Assembly (NCBI RefSeq): GCF_025399835.1 | Contig: NZ_JAODVR010000001.1 | Span: 1-64,000 of the forward strand | Origin: Haloarchaeobius sp. HME9146 | Lineage (GTDB): Archaea > Halobacteriota > Halobacteria > Halobacteriales > Natrialbaceae | Direction: 5' to 3' | Length of the DNA: 64,000 nt | In this document: piece by piece, positions 26,941-35,683 of the stretch | Numbering within the stretch: position 1 is the first letter of the stretch | Layout of the letters: each line of letters opens with the position of its first letter | Program-made: the position numbers and the translations under genes | The notes under the pieces: model-generated | Told to the model about the DNA's origin: nothing | What the model saw: only the letters and a program-made list of their open reading frames with translations | The model's database searches: none

Positions 26941-28257
26941 TTACTCGAAGTCGGCGAGCGTCGGGTGCGCGCGGTCGCCGGGGAAGTCGTCGACGGGGGC
27001 GGTGGTCTGGTCGCCGGATTCCATGTCCTTGACGGTGACCTCGTCGTTCTCGAGGTCCTGCTCGCCGACGATGACGACGGTCTCGGCGTTGATGGAGTCG
27101 GCGTAGTTCATCTGGGCACCGAACGACCGGCCGGCGACGTCCGATTCGACGACGTTGCCAGGCTCGCGCAGTTCCCGGGCGATGCGCGAGGCAATCGGGC
27201 GGGTGTCGCCGACGGTGAGGACGTAGTAGTCGGTCGAGATGGCTTCGTCGGGCCAGACGCCGGCGCGCTGGAGCAGCAGGGGAAGGGTGGAGTTGACGAC
27301 GCCGGGGGCGACCCCGACGGCGGGCGTGGGCTGGCCGCCGAAGTCCTCGATGAGGTCGTCGTAGCGGCCGCCGCCGAAGACGGCACGGGAGACCTCGCCG
27401 GTGGAGTCGAAGCACTCGAAGACGACGCCGGTGTAGTAGTCGAACCCACGGGCGGTCGTCAGGGAGACCTCACAGTACTCACGAACACCGAAGTCCTCGG
27501 TCGCGGCGAGGACGTTCTGGAGGTTCGCGACGGCGTCGTGGACCTGTTCGCTGTCGGCCCACTCGGTCAGGGCGTCGAGGTCCTCGTCGCCGGCGAGCAG
27601 CAGGTCGTCGAACTCGCGAGCCTGGTCGTAGCTCAGGCCGGCCTCGTACAGCAGGTCGAGGTACTCGTTCTCCTCGACCTTCGCGCGCTTGTCGACGGCG
27701 CGGATGGCGTTGCGGACGTCGACGTCCTCGTCGGTCTCGAACTCCCGGAGCAGCCCACCGAGGATGTCCCGGTGGGAGACTCGAAGCTCGAAGTCGTCGG
27801 CGTCGAGCCCGAAGTTGGTGAGCATGTCCGCGCCGTAGGCCAGAATCTCGGCGTCGGCTTCGGGTTCCGAGGAGCCGAAGATGTCGACGTTGGTCTGGTA
27901 GAACTCGCGGAAGCGGCCCTGCTGGACCTGCTCGTAGCGCCAGAACGGGCGCGTCGAGAACCACTTGATGGGCTTGGAGAGCTCCTGTTGCTTGGCGACG
28001 ACCATCCGGGCGACCGTCGGCGTCAGCTCCGGGGTGAGCGAGACCTCGCGGCCACCCTTGTCCTCGAAGGCGTACAGTTCCTCGACGATGTCCTCGCCCG
28101 ACTTGTCCACGTACATCTGGGTTCGCTCCATCGCCGGGGTGGCGATCTCGCGGAACCCGTAGCGGCGGGCCGTGTCCTCGACGGTGTCGATGACCGCCCG
28201 GTAGGCGGCCATCTCCGCCGGGTAGATATCACGGAAGCCCTTGAGTCCGTCGTACAT
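26941..28257 (-). CDS. hisS: Histidine--tRNA ligase
   Basis: HisS charges tRNA-His. The 438-residue protein is a class II synthetase. The start is ATG 28257 (MYDGLKGFRDIYPAEMAAYR); an extension to 28296 would include a basic stretch not typical of the family. Motif 2 region KWFSTRPFWRYEQVQQGR (about 105-122) and the histidine-binding segment AVFGGGRYDDLI (about 310-321) are clear, with motif 3 at TPAVGVAPGV. The C-terminal anticodon-binding domain follows (about 345-438). Normal archaeal length. Its promoter lies in the 83 bp divergent region shared with the histidine kinase gene. Confidence 0.95.
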   Translation of the reverse strand: MYDGLKGFRDIYPAEMAAYRAVIDTVEDTARRYGFREIATPAMERTQMYVDKSGEDIVEELYAFEDKGGREVSLTPELTPTVARMVVAKQQELSKPIKWFSTRPFWRYEQVQQGRFREFYQTNVDIFGSSEPEADAEILAYGADMLTNFGLDADDFELRVSHRDILGGLLREFETDEDVDVRNAIRAVDKRAKVEENEYLDLLYEAGLSYDQAREFDDLLLAGDEDLDALTEWADSEQVHDAVANLQNVLAATEDFGVREYCEVSLTTARGFDYYTGVVFECFDSTGEVSRAVFGGGRYDDLIEDFGGQPTPAVGVAPGVVNSTLPLLLQRAGVWPDEAISTDYYVLTVGDTRPIASRIARELREPGNVVESDVAGRSFGAQMNYADSINAETVVIVGEQDLENDEVTVKDMESGDQTTAPVDDFPGDRAHPTLADFE

Positions 28258-28340
28258 ACGCCGCGGTTGGGTCACAGCGCGCTTGAAACCTTTCATCCAG
28301 CCCCGGGAGTTATGGTCCAGCGACCGGTATCGCTGTCAAG

Positions 28341-29390
28341 ATGAGCGGGCGAGACCGCGCGGCGGAGCGACCGTGGGTCGAGGAGCTGGCGACGAGCCTG
28401 CCGGTCTCGCCGCTCTCCGCCCTCGGGACGCTGCTCGCCGCGGTCATCCTCGTCCGGGCGGTCGTCGACCCCGACCCCCTCATCCGGGACGCCATCGAGG
28501 GGGCGCTCCCGTTCGCCGCGAGCGTCGCCGTCGTCGTCATCGACCGGCACCTCATCCGCGACGGCGTGGACTCGCGCGACCGGCTCACCGTCTTCGCCTA
28601 CGGCCTGTTCGGCTTCCTCGTGGCCGCGATGGTCACCTCGCTGCATCTCCTCATCCTGCTCACCGACGGCGTCTCGGTGCCCGAACCGCTGTATCTCACC
28701 CTCACGTCGGGGACCGTCGGGGTCGGGGCAGGCGCGGTTGCTGGTGCCGGCGAGGTCCGCCAGCGCATCGCGGCCCGCGAGGCCGAGCGTCAGCGCGCCC
28801 GCCTCGAGGAGTTCGCGAGCGTGGTCAGCCACGACCTGCGCAACCCCCTCAGCGTCGCCCAGGCCCAGCTCGAAGAGACCTTCCGCAGCGGGGACCCGGC
28901 CCATCTCAAGGAGGTCAAGCACTCCCTGGACCGCATGGACGACCTCATCCAGGACTCGCTCGAACTCGCCCGACAGGGCCGGGTGGTCGGTGACCGCGAA
29001 CCCGTCGCGCTCGACGCGGCCGCGACCGCCGCCTGGGAGGGCGTCCAGACCGCCGACGCGACCCTTCGGGTCGACTACGGCGGCACCCTCGACGCCGACC
29101 GGTCGCGACTCGTGGAACTGCTGGAGAACCTCTATCGAAATGCTATCGAGCACGGCCGCGAGGACGTGACGGTCACCGTCGAACAGACGGCCGAGGGCTT
29201 CGCCGTCGCCGACGACGGCCCCGGCATCCCCGAGGACGACCGCGAGCAGGTGTTCGAACGCGGCCACACCGGCGACGACGGCTCGGGCCTCGGGCTGGCC
29301 ATCGTCGAGTCCATCGCCGACGCCCACGACTGGTCGGTCCACGTCGAAGAGAGCCGGGATGGTGGTGCCCGGTTCGTCTTCGAGACCTGA
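28341..29390 (+). CDS. Membrane-bound sensor histidine kinase
   Basis: A 349-residue kinase with about four N-terminal membrane helices (about residues 26-135) and no obvious extracytoplasmic sensor domain. A linker helix is followed by the DHp domain with the phospho-acceptor His164 in ASVVSHDLRNPL. The ATPase domain carries the N-box ELLENLYRNAIEHG (Asn267), G1 DDGPGIPEDD (about 291-300), and G2 GDDGSGLGLAIV (about 311-322). Signal is probably sensed in the membrane. No response regulator is adjacent, which is usual for haloarchaeal orphan kinases. Confidence 0.92.
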   Translation: MSGRDRAAERPWVEELATSLPVSPLSALGTLLAAVILVRAVVDPDPLIRDAIEGALPFAASVAVVVIDRHLIRDGVDSRDRLTVFAYGLFGFLVAAMVTSLHLLILLTDGVSVPEPLYLTLTSGTVGVGAGAVAGAGEVRQRIAAREAERQRARLEEFASVVSHDLRNPLSVAQAQLEETFRSGDPAHLKEVKHSLDRMDDLIQDSLELARQGRVVGDREPVALDAAATAAWEGVQTADATLRVDYGGTLDADRSRLVELLENLYRNAIEHGREDVTVTVEQTAEGFAVADDGPGIPEDDREQVFERGHTGDDGSGLGLAIVESIADAHDWSVHVEESRDGGARFVFET

Positions 29391-29715
29391 CTAGCACGGT
29401 TCTGCAAGGGGTCGCCCCGCGACCCGCTTTCCGCCGGGCGAGAAATTCGAGTATCTGGACACTTCATCGCGACACGAGACCCTGAAGCCGTATAAACCAG
29501 AAGAAACACACAAGTGGTTTTTGCGTTTCTCCACCCGAAATAGAGGGGTTCGACGGGTGATACGGATTTCTTCCTCCCAGCGCGGCCAGCGGAACCAGAT
29601 ATGTTACTCTCCGAACACCTACCGAGACCTATTGTTCACACGATATCGAGTGAACGACACGCCGCTCGACACACCTGTGGCTGGAACTCGCTGACTCACG
29701 GTCGAAAACCGCTGG
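29391..29715. other. A/T-rich intergenic region
   Basis: About 325 bp between the kinase gene and the end of the PP-loop gene, less GC-rich than flanking genes. It contains no recognisable gene. Structures seen: an origin-box-like element (29525-29552), an inverted repeat AAACCA...TGGTTT upstream of it at about 29496-29521, and an interrupted palindrome TTCAC...GTGAA near 29635-29655. Confidence 0.5.
29525..29552 (+). other. Single ORB-like (origin recognition box) element
   Basis: The sequence TCTCCACCCGAAATAGAGGG with following GTTC resembles the haloarchaeal ORB consensus that I recall as TTTCCACNNGAAACNNAGGGG, with two mismatches. ORBs bind Orc1/Cdc6 at replication origins. There is no orc1/cdc6 gene nearby and I found no second ORB, so this may be an isolated site rather than an origin. 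Confidence 0.35.
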
Positions 29716-30306
29716 TCACCGCGTGCCGGTGACGAACGTCTGGTCGTGCGCGGGGAACACGTCCTCGATGGCGGCGGGGCCGTGCTCGTCGGCCAGCAGC
29801 GCGCGGAGTTCCGCCTCGTAGTCGGCCCGGCGGATCTCCTCGCTCGGGCCGATGGTCACGTCGAGTTCGGCCTCGACGATGCGGTCGACCGCCCCACGGC
29901 CGAACCCCGACAGGGGCGCGATGTAGTCCACCTCGTGTCTGTCCTCCAGGCTCTGTGCCTGTGCTCGCGAGACCGTGGGGACGCGGTCGTCGCGGCGCGT
30001 GCCGTCGGCGATGGCGTCGAACTCCATCTCCGCGAGCTGTTCGAGCGCGTGCTCGTGGACGTCCTGAATGGCGTTCCGGGGGAACCCGTCGGCGAGCATC
30101 CGCTCGACCGCGTCGTCGGCGACCTCGCGGTCGAGGTCGAGTCGCTCGTGGGGGAACCCGACCGCCTCGGCAGCGTCGCGGGCGTGTTCCCAGTCGTCGG
30201 TGATGCCGAAGCTCCCGGTGACCAGTGTCACGTCGTAGAACTCGGCGCACAGCAGCGCCGCCAGCGTCGAATCCTTGCCGCCGCTGTAGAGCAGGCCCAA
30301 CCGCAT
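29716..30306 (-). CDS. PP-loop ATPase family protein
   Basis: A 196-residue protein starting [20 protein letters not shown]. The PP-loop SGGKDS (8-13) binds ATP and typically activates a substrate by adenylation. A region TRRDDRVPTVSR (about 103-114) resembles the specificity loop of the family, which includes tRNA-modifying enzymes and diphthamide synthase-like proteins. The exact reaction is not evident. Its start shares one base with the stop of the PDCD5 gene (TGATG), so they form an operon with PDCD5 and probably S19e. This cluster order is conserved in haloarchaea from memory. Confidence 0.85.
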   Translation of the reverse strand: MRLGLLYSGGKDSTLAALLCAEFYDVTLVTGSFGITDDWEHARDAAEAVGFPHERLDLDREVADDAVERMLADGFPRNAIQDVHEHALEQLAEMEFDAIADGTRRDDRVPTVSRAQAQSLEDRHEVDYIAPLSGFGRGAVDRIVEAELDVTIGPSEEIRRADYEAELRALLADEHGPAAIEDVFPAHDQTFVTGTR

Positions 30307-30662
30307 CAGCGACGGATGTTGAAGCTCTTCGAGTCGGGCTTGAGTTCGCGCAGCAGGTCCTTCATCTTCTCCTCGTCGATCTTGCCCTGGACGCGCCCGG
30401 AGCGTGCCAGTGCGATGATCTGCTGTTCGACCTGCTCGCCGAACTGCGGCTTGGACATCTTCACCGAGTTCAGGCGCTGACGGGCACCGTCGGTGAGGTA
30501 CTGGCGAAGCAGCGCCTGCTTCTGGGCCTCGGCCTGCTCCTGCATGGCCTCCTGGGCTTCAGCGTCGCCCTGGCCCTGTCCCTGCTGTTGCTGCTCGCGG
30601 AGTTTCTCCATCTTCTCCTGTCGAAGCCGTTCGATCTCGTCGTCGTTGGGGCTGCCGCTCAT
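30306..30662 (-). CDS. PDCD5-family DNA-binding protein
   Basis: A 118-residue protein of the PDCD5/TFAR19 family, small three-helix DNA-binding proteins conserved in archaea and eukaryotes. It starts [20 protein letters not shown], and has a Gln-rich helical N-terminus, then the conserved core [19 protein letters not shown], and [20 protein letters not shown]. The C-terminal region [12 protein letters not shown] is typical. It sits 90 bp downstream of S19e, in the same orientation, a known neighbourhood. Confidence 0.95.
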   Translation of the reverse strand: MSGSPNDDEIERLRQEKMEKLREQQQQGQGQGDAEAQEAMQEQAEAQKQALLRQYLTDGARQRLNSVKMSKPQFGEQVEQQIIALARSGRVQGKIDEEKMKDLLRELKPDSKSFNIRR

Positions 30663-30752
30663 ACTCCTCTGTTGTGGATTGTGCAGGAAAATCGTTTCGA
30701 CTGCGGGAGAGTGCCGTCGCTGGTGCGTGCGTGAAACGTTGAGAATCGACGC

Positions 30753-31208
30753 TTACGCGTACCGTTCGAGTTCGGGGCGGTCGAGGTCCTGCATGACCTT
30801 GTCCGCGGTGTTGTCGAGGAGGCTGCGGCCCTCGTCGGTGACGCTGCGGCCGGCACCCTTCTGCGTCTGGACGAGACCCTCGTCTTCGAGCTGCTGGAGC
30901 GCGGTGCGGATGACCTTCTTCGAGCCGGACGAGCGCTTCGAGGTGGCGACACGGTAGCGGTTGGAACCGCCCGTGGCACCGCCGTACTCGGTGGCGAGAC
31001 GCTCGACACCGACCGGGCCGCTGTCAGCGACCTTGCGGAGGAGGGAGGCGGCACGGATCGCCCAGAAGTTCTCCTGCTCCGGCGGGAGCTCCTTGCTCAC
31101 ACCGGTCTTCGTGAACTGGATCCAGTCGGGCTGTTCGAGTCGACCTTCGAGGTCCTCGGCGAGCGCCTCGATGAGGGCGTCCGCCGGCACGTCGTACATC
31201 GTTGTCAT
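30753..31208 (-). CDS. rps19e: Ribosomal protein S19e
   Basis: S19e is a component of the small ribosomal subunit head, found in archaea and eukaryotes. The 151-residue protein starts MTTMYDVPADALIEALAEDL and has the conserved segments FWAIRAASLLRKVADSGPVG and the winged-helix part IRTALQQLEDEGLVQTQKG. The start at 31208 gives the common haloarchaeal N-terminus; Met4 is an alternative. It is the first gene of the S19e-PDCD5-PP-loop cluster, upstream of which lies the end of the flippase-like gene 40 bp away. Confidence 0.95.
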   Translation of the reverse strand: MTTMYDVPADALIEALAEDLEGRLEQPDWIQFTKTGVSKELPPEQENFWAIRAASLLRKVADSGPVGVERLATEYGGATGGSNRYRVATSKRSSGSKKVIRTALQQLEDEGLVQTQKGAGRSVTDEGRSLLDNTADKVMQDLDRPELERYA

Positions 31209-31248
31209 TGCAAGCCAGTTCCCTCGCGCGGGTTAAAAGACCATCGTC

Positions 31249-32280
31249 TTATTCCTGCTCCGACGCCCCGAGTGCGGCCATCGCGCCACCCCCGACGAAC
31301 ACCGGAAACCAGTAGGTTGCGAGCCGGTGCAGCAGGATTCCAGCGCTGACCGACGCCGCCTCCAGCCCCGTCACCGTCGGCAACACCATCAGCAGGACCG
31401 TCTCGATACCGCCGAGCCCGCCCGGCAGCGGGGTGATGCTGGCCACGGTCCCCAGCGGCACCGCGAGCATGGCCGCCACGAACAGTTCCGGCCCACGGAA
31501 CCCGAGCGCGTACAGCGACAGCCAGAGGCACACCACGAGCATGAGCCAGCCGAGGGCCGAGTACGAGAGGGTCGCGAGCAGCGAGAAGCGGTCGCTCGCG
31601 ACGCGCTCGATGGTGCTGAAGAAGCCCTCGATGCGACGCCGGATGTCGGCCGGTCCCGGCGGATTGACCCGTGGAATCACCCGCCCGACCCGGCAGACGA
31701 GCGGCGAGACGACCGCGACGACGACCTCCTCGACCCGGTACCGGTTTCGCCAGCCGAGGGTCGCCGCCACCGCGAGCAGGGCCGTCAACACGACGACCAC
31801 GACCGCCGCGTCCGCGAGCCGGTCGGTCAGGGTCACCGTCGCCGCGTAGTAGCCGAGCGCGATCAGGGCGAACCCGACCGACGGGACGAAGTTGATGGCG
31901 TCGACGCTCGCGATGGCGGCCAGCCCGGTCTCGTATTCGCTGTCGGCCCGCCGGGAGATGAGGAGCGCGCTGAACGGTTCGCCGCCAGCCTGGCCGAACG
32001 GCGTCACGTTGTTCGCGAAGGTCGCGGCCGAATAGACCAGGAAGGCGTCCCGGACCGAGAACTCGATGCCGAGGATACGCAGGACGGAGCGAAGCGCCAG
32101 TCCCCAGGCGAGCAACCAGACGAGTGCGGCGAGGAGGACGAACGCGAACACCGTCGGGTCAGCCATCGAGAGCTGTGCGACGACAGCCTCGAACCCGACG
32201 AACCACAGGAGCACGGCCAGCACGACGATGGCACCGACGAAGCCGGCTACCATGGGGCGAACGTCCCAATCTCCTGCCAT
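31249..32280 (-). CDS. Flippase-like (LPG synthase TM region) membrane protein
   Basis: A 343-residue protein with about eight helices, belonging to the lysylphosphatidylglycerol synthase membrane-region / UPF0104 family of putative lipid or glycolipid flippases. The start is ATG 32280 (MAGDWDVRPMVAGFVGAIVV). Family features are ATFANNVTPFGQAGGEPFSA (about 118-137) and ITPLPGGLGGIE (about 296-307). The frame is open further upstream, but that part is antisense to thiL and unlike a membrane protein. It is divergent from thiL with a 114 bp shared promoter region. The substrate is unknown. Confidence 0.88.
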   Translation of the reverse strand: MAGDWDVRPMVAGFVGAIVVLAVLLWFVGFEAVVAQLSMADPTVFAFVLLAALVWLLAWGLALRSVLRILGIEFSVRDAFLVYSAATFANNVTPFGQAGGEPFSALLISRRADSEYETGLAAIASVDAINFVPSVGFALIALGYYAATVTLTDRLADAAVVVVVLTALLAVAATLGWRNRYRVEEVVVAVVSPLVCRVGRVIPRVNPPGPADIRRRIEGFFSTIERVASDRFSLLATLSYSALGWLMLVVCLWLSLYALGFRGPELFVAAMLAVPLGTVASITPLPGGLGGIETVLLMVLPTVTGLEAASVSAGILLHRLATYWFPVFVGGGAMAALGASEQE

Positions 32281-32394
32281 GCGGGTCCCGTTGACCGTCA
32301 ACCGCTTGAACCCACCGACTCCAGCCGGGTGTGTTCCCACGTCCCCCGGGCAGGACCGGTCCGTTTTTTGGCACCCGTGTGAAATAGGCACGCA

Positions 32395-33276
32395 ATGGAC
32401 GAACGGGCTGCCCTGGACCTGCTCGGCGGTGTCGTCGGTCGCGCCGGCGACGACGCAGCCGTCGTGGACGGCCAGGTCGTCACGACGGACATGCTCCACG
32501 AGCGGACCGATTTCCCGCCCGGGACCACCCGGTACACCGCCGGCTGGCGAGCCGTCGGCGCGTCGCTCTCGGACGTGGCCGCGATGGGCGCGACGGCGAC
32601 CGCGGCCGTCGCGGTGTACGCCGCCCCCGAATTCGACGAGGCCGACCTCGTGGACTTCGTCACGGGCGCTCGCGATGTCTGTGCGGCCGTCGGCGCCGAG
32701 TACGTCGGTGGCGACCTCGACTCCCACACCGAGTTCACCGTCGCCACGACCGCCCTCGGCCGGACCGACGACCCGGTCCACCGAGACGGCGCGACTCCCG
32801 GCGACCTGCTCTGCGTCACCGGCACGATGGGGCGCTCTGCGGCCGCCCTCCGGCTGTTCGAGCAGGGTGACACCGAGCGCGCGAACGACCTCTTCCGGTT
32901 CGAACCCCGCGTCGCCACCGGGCAGGTGCTCGCCGCCCACGCGACCGCGATGATGGACTCCTCCGACGGGCTGGCGCGCTCGGTCCACCAGCTCTCGGAG
33001 GCCAGCGACTGCGGCTTCGCCGTCGACTTCGAGGCCGTCCCGGTCGCCGAGGCGGTTCGCGACGTGGCCGAAGATGGGGAGGACGAGCGCGAACTCGCCT
33101 GCTTCTTCGGCGAGGACTTCGAACTCGTGTTCACCATCCCCGAATCCGAACTCGACGCGGCCCGGGACGCCTCCCCGACGCCCCTCTCGGTCATCGGGCA
33201 GGTCACCGCCCCCGACGAGGGTATCACCATGGACGGCGAGGAACTCCCCGACCGCGGGTTCACGCACGGGGAGTGA
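32395..33276 (+). CDS. thiL: Thiamine-monophosphate kinase
   Basis: ThiL phosphorylates thiamine monophosphate to the active cofactor thiamine diphosphate. The 293-residue protein has the PurM-like ATP-binding fold, with RAGDDAAVV (metal- and ATP-binding region) near residue 16 and SDVAAMGATATAAVA (about 59-73). It also has YVGGDLDSHTE, and MMDSSDGLARSVHQLSE (about 185-200). Slightly shorter than bacterial ThiL, as usual in haloarchaea. No other thiamine genes are visible in the neighbourhood. Confidence 0.93.
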   Translation: MDERAALDLLGGVVGRAGDDAAVVDGQVVTTDMLHERTDFPPGTTRYTAGWRAVGASLSDVAAMGATATAAVAVYAAPEFDEADLVDFVTGARDVCAAVGAEYVGGDLDSHTEFTVATTALGRTDDPVHRDGATPGDLLCVTGTMGRSAAALRLFEQGDTERANDLFRFEPRVATGQVLAAHATAMMDSSDGLARSVHQLSEASDCGFAVDFEAVPVAEAVRDVAEDGEDERELACFFGEDFELVFTIPESELDAARDASPTPLSVIGQVTAPDEGITMDGEELPDRGFTHGE

Positions 33277-33316
33277 GACGCAGGGACTGGTTTTCGACGA
33301 CGACTGGATTCACAGT

Positions 33317-33520
33317 CTGGCGCGTGCTGGCGAGCGTGGCGAGCGAGGCGACGCAGTCGCCTCGACAGCGAACGGGGAGGAACGACCCGTGAGCGAGTGA
33401 GACCGCGAGCCGGCATCGCGCGAGGGACGACCGGAGTGGAACGGAGGGAGTCGGCTGGGGAGGGCGTGGTTGCGGGGCGGTGGCGGTTCCATCGCCACCA
33501 GCGCGAGTTCGCTGCTTGCT
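33317..33520 (+). repeat. Dispersed GC-rich repeat, copy 2
   Basis: Very close to copy 1 (33326-33470 against 15618-15762), including the perfect hairpin GAGGCGAC-GCA-GTCGCCTC at 33345-33363. The end reads GGTTCCATCGCCACCAGCGC. It lies between the convergent ends of thiL and the site-2 protease gene. Confidence 0.88.
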
Positions 33521-33629
33521 GGAAGAGCCGCTTCTCCTCGAAACACACCCGCCTCACCCCGAACCAAACTTGCGAGTACGGGATACGAGGGTGCCGAAAA
33601 CCGACCCCAAAGCCGTCAGAACAGCCGAT

Positions 33630-33680
33630 TCAACCCACGAGAGTCAACCCACGAAATTCAACCCACGAGTTTCAGCCCAC
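33630..33680. repeat. 14 bp tandem repeat at the 3' end of the site-2 protease gene
   Basis: Three units of TCAACCCACGA plus three variable bases start at 33630, 33644 and 33658, with a partial fourth (TCAGCCCAC) at 33672. The fourth unit includes the stop codon of the protease gene. Such an array may be involved in transcript ending, or be replication slippage. Confidence 0.75.
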
Positions 33681-34802
33681 AATCGCAACAGGAACGGGCA
33701 TGAAACAGAGCACGCCCAGCAGGAACGTCAACACGCCCAGGGCCATCCGGGTCGTGTCCAGTTCCTCCTCCTCGCTCACCGGCCGGGCCGAACCCGCGGC
33801 GGCCACGAACGCCGCGAGCCCGCCCCAGAAGATCCAGATGAAGACGTTGTTGAGCGAGTAGTGCTCGACGAAGTGCAGGAAGCCCGCGAGGCCGAACAGG
33901 CCCACCGGCACCAGCGTCGCCAGGGTCTCCTGGCGCTCGCCGAACATGGCGCGCATGATGTGCCCGCCGTCGAGCTGGCCCACCGGAATCAGGTTGAGCA
34001 GCGTGACGAAACAGCCCGCCCAGCCGCCGATGACCACCGGGTGGACGTTCACCGTCGGGTCCTGGTAGCTGAGCGGCTGGCTCGTGAGCTCCGCGAGGAT
34101 GCGGATGAGCGGCGGGAACGCCAGCTGGATGGTCACCGCGTTGGGGCCGGGGTCGAACCCCGGCGGGGCCTGGACCGGCGGGAGCTGCAGGCCGACGACG
34201 GTCACGACGACGGTGGCGACCAGCCCCGCGAGTGGGCCGGCCGCGCCGATGTCGAACAGGGCCTTGCGGTCGGGCATCCGCCCCCGCATCCGGATGACAG
34301 CCCCCATCGTCCCGATGAGTGTCGGGAACGGGATGAAATAGGGTAAGGATGCGTCGACGTCGTGGTAGCGACTCATCGCGTAGTGGCCGAGTTCGTGCGT
34401 GCCGAGGACGACGAGGATGGCCGCGGAGAACGGCCACGCGGTCGTCACTGCCTCCAGGGGGTTCGCGAACGGGTCGATGAAGAACCACTGCGCACCGACC
34501 AGCAGGGTGGAGAACACGGTCGCGACGAACAGCAGGACGTTCTTCCACGGGATGCCGTCGATGCCACCCCCGGCGGGCTCGGCGACGATGACGTACCGGC
34601 CGGCGCGGGTGGTGAGCTGTGGCTCGTAGCCGGCGTCGTGGAAGGTCTGCCAGACGTGCTGCATCACCACGTCGGGCTGCCGCAGGGGCATCCCGTAGTA
34701 GTACAGCGTCTCGCCGTCGGTCCGGACCTCCTCGACGTAGAACTCGTCGTCGAACGAAGAGAGCGGTGGGCCGGCGTCTGGCGACAGGTCCCTGGCAGAC
34801 AT
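33672..34802 (-). CDS. Site-2 protease family metalloprotease
   Basis: A 376-residue intramembrane zinc protease. The N-terminal 85 residues form a soluble cytoplasmic part. The zinc motif is HELGH (136-140) within a membrane segment and the third ligand is Asp278 in NLIPVGQLDGGH. There are about six helices in total. Such haloarchaeal S2P proteins are conserved, but substrates are unknown. Eukaryotic and bacterial relatives release membrane-bound transcription factors. It stands alone; its 3' end overlaps a 14 bp tandem repeat. Confidence 0.92.
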   Translation of the reverse strand: MSARDLSPDAGPPLSSFDDEFYVEEVRTDGETLYYYGMPLRQPDVVMQHVWQTFHDAGYEPQLTTRAGRYVIVAEPAGGGIDGIPWKNVLLFVATVFSTLLVGAQWFFIDPFANPLEAVTTAWPFSAAILVVLGTHELGHYAMSRYHDVDASLPYFIPFPTLIGTMGAVIRMRGRMPDRKALFDIGAAGPLAGLVATVVVTVVGLQLPPVQAPPGFDPGPNAVTIQLAFPPLIRILAELTSQPLSYQDPTVNVHPVVIGGWAGCFVTLLNLIPVGQLDGGHIMRAMFGERQETLATLVPVGLFGLAGFLHFVEHYSLNNVFIWIFWGGLAAFVAAAGSARPVSEEEELDTTRMALGVLTFLLGVLCFMPVPVAIVG

Positions 34803-35154
34803 CTACCGAGCCTACGGCATCGTCGCGTAAAAACCCACGGCGGCGTCACGTTGCCGTAACCAGCGCGCGTGCTGCCAGCAGGAACGCCGCGAGGGTGGGA
34901 GGGCCGAAGCGGGATAGCTGTCGCTCACCGGTGTGGTGAGATGACAGACGGGGGACCACGACAGGCCACCGGGGGCCGTGCGGGAGCGGTCGGCGTGTGG
35001 GTGGGCTGCCGTTCGCAGCGGGTGTGGGAGCGCTGCGTGCAGTGCGGGAGTCGGGTGGGGAGTTGTCTGCGTGCGGTGCGGGGAGGTCAGGACGGGTCGA
35101 GGTCGCGAGGTGCGGGGACCTGCGGGACCGGTGGTGTGGGAGGCCGGTCCGGGT
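34803..35154. other. G-rich intergenic spacer
   Basis: About 350 bp between the site-2 protease start and the end of the DUF7123-like gene. It is strongly G-rich on the given strand. I see no coding signal, tRNA fold or repeat copy. It may contain the promoter of the protease gene near its left edge. Otherwise I see nothing. Confidence 0.4.
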
Positions 35155-35406
35155 TCAGGCCCGTGCGACGCGCCAGGTGGTCGCACTCGTGTACGACCAC
35201 TTCTCGATCTCGAGGTCCGTCGCGGACTCTCTGAGCTTGACCATGAGTGCGCCGATCTCCTTCGGGGAGAGGCCGACGTCGTCGGCGATGAACTTCGACT
35301 TGAAGTACATCTCGCCGTCGTTCGCCTTCTCGCGCAGGTAGTCGGCAAGGCGTGTCTCTTTGTTTGCGGGCTCGTTGTCAGCGGAGGGGTTCTGAGTGAC
35401 GCTCAT
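35155..35406 (-). CDS. DUF7123-like winged-helix protein
   Basis: An 83-residue acidic protein starting MSVTQNPSADNEPANKETRL. The middle reads YLREKANDGEMYFKSKFIAD, followed by DVGLSPKEIGALMVKLRES and a beta wing (IEKWSYTSATTWRV). This is a compact winged-helix pattern. From memory it is the haloarchaeal DUF7123 family, a likely DNA-binding protein; not verified. A TATA-like element (TTTATAAC on the minus strand near 35438-35446) lies about 35 bp upstream of the start. Confidence 0.78.
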   Translation of the reverse strand: MSVTQNPSADNEPANKETRLADYLREKANDGEMYFKSKFIADDVGLSPKEIGALMVKLRESATDLEIEKWSYTSATTWRVARA

Positions 35407-35683
35407 TTCTTTTCGCCTCGACCAATCCTATCTGCCCGGAGATGTTATAAAGGGGAGATGCTTCGGGCTGTTTCGCCACGTTTCGAGTGAAATCGCCGTA
35501 TTTCGCCTCATTGTATTCTTTTTATTACCTTTAACGGCGCTTCGAGAGATGTTTAGACGTTTTATAGACGGTGCTAACGCTTTTATCCCGAATCAATCGA
35601 GCGCCCAGATTCGTTCAGCTACAGCGACATGTATCGGCAAGAGAGACCGCTTTCAGGCTGCGGTTGCGTCGGTGCGCGCCGGC

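Noticed and set aside
26743-28344. 533-codon plus-strand frame opposite hisS
   Set aside because: Antisense shadow of hisS, with no recognisable domain.
31249-33267. N-terminal extension of the flippase-like gene across thiL
   Set aside because: The extension is antisense to thiL and lacks membrane character. A good start exists at 32280.
34803-35154. Possible 7S or RNase P RNA in the G-rich spacer
   Set aside because: I could not find the conserved core motifs of either RNA.
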